A program made the translations under genes and the position numbers. A DNA stretch of 64,000 bases from Pollenia angustigena (lineage: Eukaryota > Arthropoda > Insecta > Diptera > Polleniidae). The notes beneath the pieces are model-generated. The model saw only the letters and a list, made by a program, of their open reading frames with translations, had not been told where the DNA came from and ran no database searches. The stretch is taken from contig OV884056.1 in assembly GCA_930367215.1 (NCBI GenBank), forward strand, positions 122,572,053 through 122,636,052, written 5' to 3'. Below are positions 54,840-64,000 of this stretch, piece after piece (position 1 is the stretch's first letter; each line of letters starts with the position of its first letter).

Positions 54840-55640
54840 TGATGTTTTCTGGTTCAACGTACCATTTATAGTTACATTACTATCAAAGGCAACTACCAAA
54901 GTTCCTTGTACTTTCACCATTTCTCCCTCGAATATGTAAGTTTCTTGGACGTTATTTAAAATAATGATGCCGTCGGCTGCGCGTCGTATTGCAGGGACGC
55001 TGAGTTGTTGTTCAAGAGCTGGGAAAGATATATGCTTGTAGTCTCGCGGAAAATTCTAAGCGGTTCGATGTTGATGCAGCTCGTTATTGGATAGGTATAG
55101 TCGCGACACTTTGCGGCTTGATCGATTTTTAAACTTATAAGAGAGTTATGATGAATTACACGGTATACTTTTAAATATTTGCAAAACATCTTAAAAACAG
55201 GATGAAATAGTAGATCATGGAGTCATCTTGCATAACCGTAACGTTACTAACCCTTGATCTATTGTTAATGCTAATTGGTACCTTTCCTGACTAGAATTTT
55301 CTTTCAAACTTAATATTGTCTAGAATGGCGGGGTGAATTATGTTCTCCTTTGGCAGAACTATAGACAATGCCAGATTTTTGAGAAAGATCATTATTTCCC
55401 CGTTTCTCAATAAAATTAATTAAAACAATACCAGATTATCCTTTCTGATTGTGTTATCGTTCTCGTAATTTTTAATATTATTGGTTTTCTTAGTAAGTTT
55501 GTTTATTCTGTCGTGCACAGCGGAATTGATAACAAATTGCTTGTCATTGATCTGGATCAGTGAGTCTATACGGGTTGTTAAAATTTCCCAGTCACTATTG
55601 TCTGGAGTCACATCAATGAACCTCAAGGCAGATTTAAATT
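54840..55640 (-). pseudogene. env-like relic of the errantivirus-like element
   Basis: It sits directly downstream of the integrase end, the env position. Minus-strand pieces include DWEILTTRIDSLIQINDKQF and INKLTKKTNN, and further on SNVTINGTLNQKTSKF. These resemble the ectodomain/coiled-coil part of errantivirus envelope proteins. Frames change several times and no intact membrane-fusion segment was identified. Recognition is by pattern memory, so moderate. Confidence 0.5.
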
Positions 55641-55924
55641 AATCTATCTACCTCGCAACTTGTCTTTTCCCGTGCTGTGTTTATATATCTTGGGTCAGTA
55701 AGTTCTTTATGAGTTTCCCATTGTCATCAATATCGTTCTCGTACTCTGTCAAATTCGCCTGGTGTATTACAAAATCAGTATCCCTATACGTTGCCACATA
55801 ACCATATCAATAATTTTGGATGATACCAAAGGTATCAAAAGCGTCAGCAGTCTAAAAACAAAAGGAAAAGTTATCTTAAGTTGTTCTTGTGCACATTTCT
55901 TCCGTTTATCGATACAGTGGTTCC

Positions 55925-57900
55925 TTAGTATTTTTCCAAGACACCCTGCACAAAAACTTTATGACATTTATTACCGAGTCTTCTATTCCGCCTGACAAAG
56001 ACAATTTCACCAGGTTGATAGTTCACCACGTTTTTATTTCGTTCATGTAACGATTTTCGCTGTGCGGCCGCCAGACACTCCTTAACCTTTTCCAGGGTAT
56101 TTTTTATTAAATTCATTTATTTATCCGGAAAGTAGTATTCATCAATTAACTGTTGGATGTTTTACTGCAGTGCACTATGAGCCCTATTATGTTCAGTGGT
56201 AATAATCTCCCATTGGTCGTCTTCGTAAACAATGTCCGTGACTTGTTTTTCTGTATGGACAAATTTTTTCGGTCAAAGTGAGAAGCTAGACCATTCTGAA
56301 CTTTGCTAATGTAGGCAGATCACACTGAATCGCATTCATACCGTCCGAATTGATGACATTTTAAGCCATACAGCAGATAATGAATATTTTTATATTATTT
56401 CTTTGAAATATATTTGTTTTATAGTAGAGTAATGGTTTGTTTTTGATATTATATACTGATTCTTGAACTGATTAACTGGAAACTTTATTGATTTGATTTC
56501 ATTTGTACTTGATATTTCACAATGTTTTGTGTGATCGCCATCATCATTTTCTGACAACTGATTAATATATTGGCGGGTTGGGGCATCGCGCCGACATTCT
56601 CCTTACCCGGTTTATAGAAGAACTTTGGAGCAAACTCTTCTATGAATGCTCTCCATCTTTTCATCTTCGAGTTCGGATTTCTATCAGACATTACGAATGT
56701 AAGGGGTTGATGGTCGGTGTAAATAAGTTTTCCGCTAACGCCATATAAGAAATGTCGAAGATTTTCCAACGCCCACAATGTCGCTAGTAGTTCTCTTTCG
56801 TTTGTTGCGTAATTTTGCTTCTGCGGCGGAGAATGTTCTAGATATCATTGTAATCGGCCCACCGCTGTTTCAACTTTTCAAAGGCTGCCAATGCACTGTC
56901 GTCTAGAGATATCCTGATGTTCCGAGAGCTTTTTGCATGTGGCCATTTTCACTCTTAACGAACTTCCCTTAAGAACTTCCTGTAATATCTAGACAGTCCT
57001 TAGAAGGATCTAAGAGATTTTAAATTTCTTGACGTTTTATTTTCCAGAATATCTTTGACCTTTTCGGGGCACGTTTTAATGTCATCTTTCGTTACTATAA
57101 ATCCAAAAAAGTTTACCTCCGTTTTGAAGAATTTAGATTTTGTAGGTAAAGTTCTCATTCTCGCTTATACAAGCTTTTGCATTATTGCCCTGATAAGATT
57201 TAAGTGACTGTACGCATGTAGTGAGTGAATGATGATGTCATCCATGTAAACCTGGCACGTTCTACGCACCTCTGTACGTAGTATATCGTCAATGGCTCTT
57301 TGGAAGATGCTTGGTGCGTTCTTCAAGCCGAATGGCAACTTGGAAAACTCGAATTTGCCATTGTTTATGGTGAAGGCTGTCTTTTGCCTGTCATTTTCAT
57401 CAAGCAAAATTTGATGAATACCAGACTTAAAATTAGAGTCGAAAAATACTTAGATTTTCATAAATTTGCCGCAATGATCTCAGTCATCCGGTTTTGAGTA
57501 TTTATCGCAAACCGTTGGATTGCATTTGTCATCTAACCCTTTCTTTCCTACAACGTGTACTAGAGAATTATATGTTGAAGTGGATTTCCTTATTATATTG
57601 TCCCATAGGAGTGATTCAATTTCGTTGTTTATAAATTCTGGCATCGAAACTGGGAAGGGATATGGTCTAGTGTAGATTGGTTCATTAGGACTAGCTCGTT
57701 TTTTGTCATTACATTGGTAATGAATAGCAATGCTCTCTCAAAGATTTATTACCCACATCAATAACGGCTTGAATTTCCTTGAGGAAATCGTAACCAATTA
57801 TTCCGTCAAAATTTTTTAGTGAAGGTTATATGTAGAATATTGTTTTATGGCCATATCGTTTTTGGAATTAACTTTGAAAGGATGTTTAGGGGAGTAACTA
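55925..57900 (-). pseudogene. pol relic of the errantivirus-like element (PR, RT, RNase H, integrase ends)
   Basis: Reading down the minus strand: a protease C-terminus (GIIGYDFLKEIQAVI near 57790); the RT N-terminus with PIYTRPYPFPVSMPEF; an RT core with KLPFGLKNAPSIFQRAIDDI and QVYMDDIIIHS at 57225-57345; RNase H with LIYTDHQPLTFVMSD and KRWRAFIEEFAPKFFYKPGKENV at 56590-56740; then an HNRAH zinc-binding piece near 56180; and the integrase C-terminal part VNYQPGEIVFVRRNRRLG at 55970-56030. The D,D-35-E core that should separate the last two is absent, indicating an internal deletion. Other breaks are numerous. Confidence 0.85.
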
Positions 57901-58129
57901 ATATGAAAGAACTAAATGGTTGAATGAAATTTTTTGATGTTCTTGTATCGATAAGTAAATTAAGTTCCCTACCCTTAATCGTTTTGATAACAAAAGGCAA
58001 GGGGGACTTTATTATAAACAATTTAATTCCTCCCAGCCCTCCTCTTCATCTAGGTCCTGTTCGAAAAGCGAACTTGTACCGTCGGAGTTCTGGGAGTCCT
58101 CAGATCTTATGTAGTTGACTCTTTTAGGG

Positions 58130-58760
58130 TTTTTGGGACAGGCATTGTTCTTCCTGAGTCTTCATACCCCCGTTTATGAATGGTTTGTTGTGGGGTTCTT
58201 TGCGCGTTCGTGTGAAGTGTTGAACGTCTGAACATTGATGAGCCAGGGTTAATAGCCATAGGTGTGGGCTTTTCCAGCTCTCTCTGATTTGCGCGATGTA
58301 TGTTCCTATTTTACGGGTATGTCTGCCGCAATTCCGTGGTCCTTCATTGCAGTGCATAGATATTTATTCGCTACATCCCCAACTGCAAAAATATTTACAA
58401 GTTTTTGACGTTTTTGATCCGACTCTAGTTCCTGGGCAGTTGCCAAGGCTGTCGGTAGATAGGCCGGTCTTACCGAGAATAGTATGTCGCTGAAGGGACG
58501 ACGCAGAGATGAATACCCGTAGTGCGTTGTCCCTAGCTCGTTCATTAAGTGCATTCGCTATGTCTTCATTGTTTGATTCTGTCATCGACAGAATCATAAA
58601 ACTCCAAGATGAACTTGTTTCCCTGCCTAAGAATACTAAGTGTATTCTCCAGTGCTCCACTGATCTAAACAAACTTTTATGGCTTTAAAGCTTAGCACCT
58701 TGTTGAATGCCGATAATTAACGTTAGCTGCCTCAGTGAACTTATTACAAAAGATCCCTAT
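58130..58760 (-). pseudogene. gag relic of the errantivirus-like element
   Basis: Minus-strand segments ARDNALRVFIS, LRRPFSDILFSVRPAYLPTA and ATAQELESDQKRQ, in two frames, match the capsid pattern of gypsy/errantivirus Gag (SGL..PLSD.LFS..P..L..AL..A). Frameshifts near 58490 and 58360 break it. Confidence 0.65.
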
Positions 58761-58945
58761 AGCCACATAATAATTTTCTGTCCCTTCAATGTAATAATCC
58801 ATAGCAAAATGGGGCGCATCCCTCCACGCGGGATAGTTTGGCCCTCGCCTCTGAATTCTGGTAAGGATAGACAGATAGACCACTAACAGATAGACCACTT
58901 GCTTCACTTTTTTCTCACAAAAATCAAAAAAATTAACTCGTATAA

Positions 58946-59056
58946 GAATAGATTTGTCAGACTATGATTTCGAAATTATTTATAAATAAAAAAGGAAAAA
59001 TAAATACTAACGCGGACGCTTTATCTAGAATAGAATTAGCGTCTGATATGTTATAA
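58946..59056 (+). pseudogene. Separate gypsy-type RNase H C-terminal scrap
   Basis: The + strand encodes RIDLSDYDFEIIYK, then after a frameshift KKGKINTNADALSRIEL. This is the end of a gypsy RNase H (KGK.N.NADALSRI). The orientation is opposite to the neighbouring relic, so it is a different insertion. Confidence 0.78.
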
Positions 59057-59854
59057 AATATGATTCCTGTTGTTGCTTCGGCAACGTGAAAATAAAAAAT
59101 ACTTTTTAAGAGCACTTCTTTTATTTTAATATTTAATTTAATTTTATTTAAATATAAAAAACTACACAAAAGAAGTTAACTTTAAATTAAATATTATATA
59201 CCGCGCCGTTCGATGCTAAGAAATCAATTGTTCACAAAATCTTATTAACATTGCTTTATGCAGAATCATACGTACATAGGTATGTATGTTAAACAATACA
59301 ATAGGACCGTTAGTTGAGACGCATATGTATAAAGGCAAAGAAATAGAAAGCATTTTACTTTAAAACGGTTAGAATTTTAAAAGATCATATTGCGGGTTAA
59401 ACATACAGGGTGTGCCATTTAGTGTTGTTTTGTTTAACCCTTTGTTAACGGCGCACAGTGGCTGAAAATCGTTTTTCATTGGCCAAAAATCTGTTACTTT
59501 TGAACCGAAGAAGATATTTTAGTGAAATTCTTTATTTTCTGCACTTTAAATTTCATTAAAATCGGTTGAGTAGTTATTGCGGAATTTAAGGGCAAAGTGG
59601 AACTTTAGATTTTTTTTTACTTTAGCGTGCAATATGATATTTTTTATTTCTTTTAATTATTTAAAAATGTAATTTTTAGATTTAAATAATAATCATTAAC
59701 ATTTTTTGTACTAATGGGACACTCAAAAAATTAGCAGCCGTATTCATAAACATTTTAAACATCATTTCAAATCTGTTTTAAGCATAAATCGTTAAAATTG
59801 TATTCATAAGCGAATATTACCTTAAAAACCCTATTTTAAACCTTGTGTAAATAA
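59057..59854. other. Spacer, nothing recognised
   Basis: AT-rich. The last eight bases (GTAAATAA) are the target duplication of the next element. Confidence 0.45.
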
Positions 59855-60658
59855 CAGGGACTGTAACAGTTATGCCTTTTTTCATAAAAGTCAGATTAAA
59901 ACCGTTATTTTTTGATTTTTATTTTTTTGAACAAAAATAACAGTTATTTTATGATTTTTATGTTTTTGAACAAAAATAACAGTTATTTTTTGATTTTTAT
60001 TTTTTCGATCAAAAATAACAGTTATTTTTTGATTTTTATTTTTTTGAACAAAAATAACTGTTATTTTTTGATTTTTATTTTTTCGAGCAAAAATAAAAGT
60101 TATTCTCTAAATATATGTTTGTATTTTAATAATTTAGATGACTTTAATAATTATTTTAATGTGCATAAGGAATTCCTATGATAATTACACACTAAAATAA
60201 AAATTTAAAGTCATCTAAATTATTAAATCACGTAAATTTATTTAGAGAATAGCTTTTATTTTTGCTCGAAAAAATAAAAATCAAAAAATAACAGTTATTT
60301 TTGTTCAAAAAAAATAAAAATGAAAAAATAACTGTTATTTTTGATCGAAAAAATAAAAATCAAAAAATAACAGTTATTTTTGTTCAAAAAAATAAAAATC
60401 AAAAAATAACTGTTATTTTTGATCGAAAAAATAAAAATCAAAAAATAACAGTTATTTTTGTTCAAAAACATAAAAATCAAAAAATAACTGTTAAGTTTGA
60501 TCGAAAATATAAAAATCAAAATTATAAAAATCAATATATTTTATCATTGACAAGTGCATAAGGAACAATATGGTATACTTGAATCAGTTTTTCGACATTT
60601 ATTTCTATATGCTTTTTTTGTTTTAAAATTCCAATATAACTGTTATTTTCAGTCCCTG
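59855..60658. mobile_element. Foldback element with palindromic tandem arrays, hAT-type ends
   Basis: The ends CAGGGACTG and CAGTCCCTG are flanked by a perfect 8-bp duplication GTAAATAA. Two arrays of a ~48-bp unit face each other (about 59898-60110 and 60240-60525), and every unit contains the palindrome AAATAACAGTTATTT. An inner inverted pair AATTTAGATGACTTTA/TAAAGTCATCTAAATT surrounds the centre. The open frames in it are periodic low-complexity readings and not proteins. Confidence 0.88.
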
Positions 60659-60666
60659 GTAAATAA

Positions 60667-60860
60667 GCAAATTTTAAAATTGGTTCGACCCTTGTTTTAA
60701 CCTATTTTAAAATGACATTTTAGCTTTTTGCTGTATGTTTATGGTAATTTTGAAGAAATTTTTAGTCAATATGTTTTTAAACATTAAAAATAAAATGAAA
60801 TTCAAAAGTATGTATGCATGTTAAATGTATATTACACTGCTTTACAAATTTTTAATTTGG
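60667..60860. other. Spacer between foldback elements
   Basis: AT-rich, nothing recognised. Confidence 0.4.
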
Positions 60861-61569
60861 AAAATTACCAAGAACGCCACGTGCCTAGATAAGTTAATTT
60901 TGACCTCCTGAACACGAAAAACGCTGTAATTTTTTTTTCAAAAGTACAGTTTTTTAGATAACGGTACTTTTGTGTTTTTCGGTGCATGGTCCCACTCAAA
61001 CCCTTGTGGAGCCCAACCGAAAAGTCCGATCGAGATAAATGGCATATCGTTGGAAAGGTAATTGAATGCCTTTTCCGTCGATATGCTAAAAATATTTTCA
61101 TCTCATATAAAATTCCGTGTTTTTTAAATCCATCAGTTTTAACGTATTTAAAAAACACGGAATTTTATATGAGATGAAAATATTGTCGTTCCACAAAATC
61201 CTTAATAAAAACTTTATTTTTCATCCGATTTTTTTCAAATTACGCTTAAAATGTTGGTAATTAAATAAACTATTTGGTTAAAAAATAAAACATTCCAGAT
61301 ATTTACTATAACGTAGAAAAAAAACGAAACAAAAATGAAAATTTTTGAAAAAAAAAAACGTACTTTGAGGTGCCATAACTCAGCCAATTCTTATCAGATA
61401 AAAATTAGCATGTCGACGGAAAAGGCATTCAATTACCTTTCCAACGAAATGCCATTTATCTCGATCGGACTTTTCGGTTGGGCTCCACAAGGGTTTGAGT
61501 GGGACCATACACCGAAAAACACAAAAGTACCGTTAACTTATCTAGGCAAGTGGCGTTCTTGGTAATTTT
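60861..61569. mobile_element. Long-inverted-repeat (foldback) element K
   Basis: Outer arms begin AAAATTACCAAGAACGCCAC and share, inverted, blocks such as GTACTTTTGTGTTTTTCGGTG, CCCACTCAAACCCTTGTGGA and CGATCGAGATAAATGGCAT. They extend more than 200 bp with a few indels. The target duplication is not clear. It contains a further palindrome at its centre-left (next entry). Confidence 0.82.
61095..61184. repeat. Near-perfect 90-bp hairpin inside element K
   Basis: Arms of about 37 bp (TTTCATCTCATATAAAATTC... and its inverse) are separated by a loop of about 16 nt. It breaks the alignment between the outer arms, so it appears to be a later insertion. Confidence 0.85.
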
Positions 61570-61762
61570 TGGCTGTAAACCAGTGTTATTAATATATTTT
61601 TCCATTTCACAAATTAAAGTTTAAAAAAATTATTAATTGTACATTATGAACTTGAACAAAATAAATTAAATAAAACTCGTTGCTTGAATACTTTTTTTTT
61701 ATCAGCAATAAAATCATCATCTAAATTGCACTTTCACTAAACAATATTTGAACTCTTTTTTT

Positions 61763-62499
61763 TCTATATAAAAGAAAGTGGCGTTAGTTACTACGTTTAT
61801 AACTAAATAGCGGCTGGACCGATTTCGATGATTTGTACCAATTCGGAATGGTCTCTGACCAAGTAAGAAGAATAGCAAAAAAAATCTAAAATAGGTGGCG
61901 CCATTGAAAATTACTCAGTATGACTTAAATTGTAAACTCTGCATTTGACGATGCTATTATCTTTAGCAAAGTTGTTGAGCATGAGCCGGCGAATGCTTAT
62001 AAGTTGATATGACCAATTTCAGACAGGTGGCGCCACTGAAAATTACTCGAAATGAATTAAATCATAAACTGTGCATTTGATTATGCTATGATCTTTAGCA
62101 CAGCTGTTGAGCATTACCATATAAAGGTTTCTAGGTTGTTATGACCGATTTCCGATAAGCGGCACCATTGAGAATTACTCAAAATAAATTATATCATTTG
62201 ATCATGCTATGGTCTTTAGTAAAGTTGTTGCGCATGAGCCGGCAATGGTTTCTATGTTGGTATGAAAAATTTCCGACAAGAAGTGCTATTGAAAATGAAT
62301 CAAATCGTAAGCTATGCAGTTGATCATGCTTTGATCTGTATCAAAGTCGTTGTGCATGAACCGACGGAGGTTTTTAAATTGATGTGATTAATCTCCTATA
62401 TTTTATCTAAAGAACGGCTGGACCGATTTCGATGATTCGTACCAATTCGGAATGGTCTCTGGCCAACAATCCCGAGCAGCGCCGGGACCAAACAGCTAG
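61763..62499 (+). mobile_element. Helitron-like non-autonomous element
   Basis: It begins TCTATATAAAAG after a T-run and ends with a hairpin TCCCG...CGGGA followed 11 nt later by CTAG before T, the classic Helitron 3' end. Near both ends lies GGCTGGACCGATTTCGATGA and ATTCGGAATGGTCTCTG. The interior has about four ~150-bp tandem units (GGTGGCGCCATTGAAAATTA and variants, GAGCATGAGCCGG). No Rep/helicase is present. Confidence 0.75.
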
Positions 62500-63111
62500 T
62501 TTTTAAATGTAAGAGAAACTATCGTACAATTATTCATTTATTAAACGCAATTTTTCCTCACACACGACAAACAAAAAATTTTAGATACGAGTACGAGTAT
62601 GAATTAACAACTGTTTTGCATCATTATGATTCAAGTGATAAATAAAAGAGATAGCGTTGCCACCATCCAATTAAAAAGTTCGGTAAAACGTTTATTAGTT
62701 AAAATGCTGATTATGAATACGAATTTAAAAAAAAGCTTTTTTAGGCTTAAAATATTTTTTAACTAAAATGTATCTAATACCTGAATTATGATTTTTTATA
62801 TTAATACTGCTATAAATGTTTACACTATATAAAAAATTTTAACATTAAAAAAAATAGTAAAATCCACTGGAAATTTTGGTATTATTGCTGAAAAATAAAA
62901 AATTTTTTGCTTTCAAATTTGTTTACACTTATTTATTCTTATTTATTTATTTATTAAAACATTTCATACATATGTGGATAAAAAAACCTTTTGAAAATAA
63001 TAGCAGCAATAGATTTTAATAGCTTTTGTAACAATGTTAGTTTCTGTCTATTATTATTTTTAACTAATACAATGTCTGTCTTAGATCTAATAAATTATGA
63101 TTATTGAACAT
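62500..63111. other. Spacer, nothing recognised
   Basis: AT-rich with no gene or terminal repeat. Confidence 0.4.
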
Positions 63112-63707
63112 TTAATAGAAAGATTGATTCAAATATTCGATATTCTGTTCCGTGTTACTTCTGTTCTTTAGTTGTTTTTTGACTTCTTCATCTAAATCCC
63201 GATGTTCCACTTTCCATTGATTTCGAATACTGGAGATGAACGGATCTGACGTTGCCAATAACATATTAAATAGATCTTCATTAGTGGAATTTCTTAAAAA
63301 CTTTCTAGTATTGTGCTCTCTATAAAATCTGTAATTCTTATTCCTTTTTTCCTGAGCTTCCTCTGATAAATCTACAAGTGGCACCAACTGATATTTAATG
63401 ACATTAGCAGACATATCCAAATCTCCAAATTTTCTAGAGTCAATTTCTTCATTGCACGCAAGTACTTTTAGGATTTAAATTTAAAAATGAGGTTAAAATC
63501 AACACCTGTTATTTCAGATGCTGTTTCTGGGTCTGAAAAGAATCTTCTTGCCGTATTGCCATCATTTGTATTGCCTGACCCTTGTTTCGGCTGATCTATA
63601 ATCATCCCAAATTTGCGATATTCATCTTGAAAATGTTTCCTTTTTGAACTTCTTAACTCCTTGTTGGTTTCGTTGTTTCTTATTGATCCTGAAGATCCGA
63701 AATCCAA
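63112..63707 (-). pseudogene. Longer relic of the unidentified repeated ORF family
   Basis: Two minus-strand frames. 63707-63468 contains KFGMIIDQPKQGSGNTNDGN, ARRFFSDPETASEITGVDFN. 63420-63112 contains YQLVPLVDLSEEAQEKRNK, RFYREHNTRKFLRNST and NEDLFNMLLATSDPFISSIR. The gap between them includes a stop and a frame change. A central segment expected between the two may be missing. The C-terminal block is shared with the relics at 34256 and 39162. I recall similar sequences as repetitive insect ORFs of unknown function, so a mobile-element origin is likely. No catalytic motif was identified. Confidence 0.55.
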
Positions 63708-64000
63708 ATCATAACTGATTTATGTAGCTATAGGGTCATGAAATATTATTAGAGTCATAAAAACAGATAAAATAAAAGGCCCAAACAAAATTTAAAAACC
63801 TTTCTAAGGTGGGATTCACAATATACCTACCTGTTTAGCGTAAACGCGCGTATAAGCTATTTATTCTACTATAGAATACGCTAGTGTGAACGTAGTGTAA
63901 CGGATAAGGATGAATCAGGGTAGCTATACGTTATTCTGATTGTGTAACATTAATAAAATTTTGAATATGTACTAGCTGTATTATGTTCGATCACAATCAA
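63708..64000. other. Window end, nothing recognised
   Basis: AT-rich with a few CGCG-containing words near 63846. No gene is seen and the missing myosin exon does not appear. Confidence 0.4.

Larger units (their letters stand above)
54840..58910 (-). mobile_element. Errantivirus-like (gypsy/Ty3) gag-pol-env relic
   Basis: On the minus strand, degraded gag, protease, RT, RNase H, integrase ends and an env-like region follow in retroviral order. Many stops and frameshifts are present and the integrase catalytic core is missing. No LTR pair was recognised. It lies antisense to the myosin gene. Confidence 0.8.

Noticed and set aside
59912..60534. Long open frames on both strands rich in FLIFIF/NKNNSYF
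   Set aside because: They are translations of the AAATAACAGTTATTT palindromic array, periodic in sequence and open in both directions. Not proteins.

Overview
This window is intergenic- and intron-like DNA from an insect, most likely a higher (schizophoran) fly. The evidence is AT-rich sequence, Jockey-clade retrotransposons with a TCAGTT/AGACGTG core promoter, BEL/Pao and errantivirus-like elements, a Penelope-like element, Helitron and hAT debris, and spliced host exons. No bacterial features are present. The species cannot be named from sequence alone.

The only convincing host gene is an unconventional myosin on the + strand. Four in-phase coding exons are visible (11579-11692, 50248-50310, 50364-50471, 53281-53425). 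Together they carry the start of the motor domain through the P-loop GESGAGKT to LEAFG. The first and second exons join inside the conserved TYTGSILVAVNPY block, so the intron between them is about 38.6 kb. The gene continues beyond both ends of what can be recognised here. Almost everything else in the window is mobile DNA in or beside its introns.

Layout. 1-2754: Jockey copy with one frameshift. 3138-6130: mariner-like element broken by a tRNA-derived SINE, a second SINE, and a Harbinger-like element. 6255-10450: two more Jockey relics, one holding two MITEs. 14857-18307: hAT-like element holding a Penelope-like element with 448-bp inverted arms. 18650-28888: complete young BEL/Pao element with 452/453-bp LTRs, target duplication TATAT, an unbroken 1755-residue Gag-Pol, an extra zinc-knuckle/protease ORF, and an inverted copy of part of its own gag in the leader. 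29849-39851: an older BEL relic contained in a nearly identical 4.9-kb tandem duplication. 40495-42532: degenerate tandem repeats, a pogo-like element and a small zinc-finger ORF. 43429-47793: 5' part of a Jockey element with its promoter, split by nested hAT-like insertions. 48130-50126: more relics. 51803-54722: mariner and Penelope fragments around the P-loop exon. 54840-59056: errantivirus-like gag-pol-env relic and a second gypsy scrap. 59855-62499: two foldback elements and a Helitron-like element. 63112-63707: a relic of an unidentified repeated ORF family.

Target-site duplications and reciprocal interruptions let the order of many insertions be read directly. The points most worth following up are the giant myosin intron, the self-complementary gag segment and third ORF of the young BEL element, the hammerhead-like motifs in three Penelope relics, and the tandem duplication.
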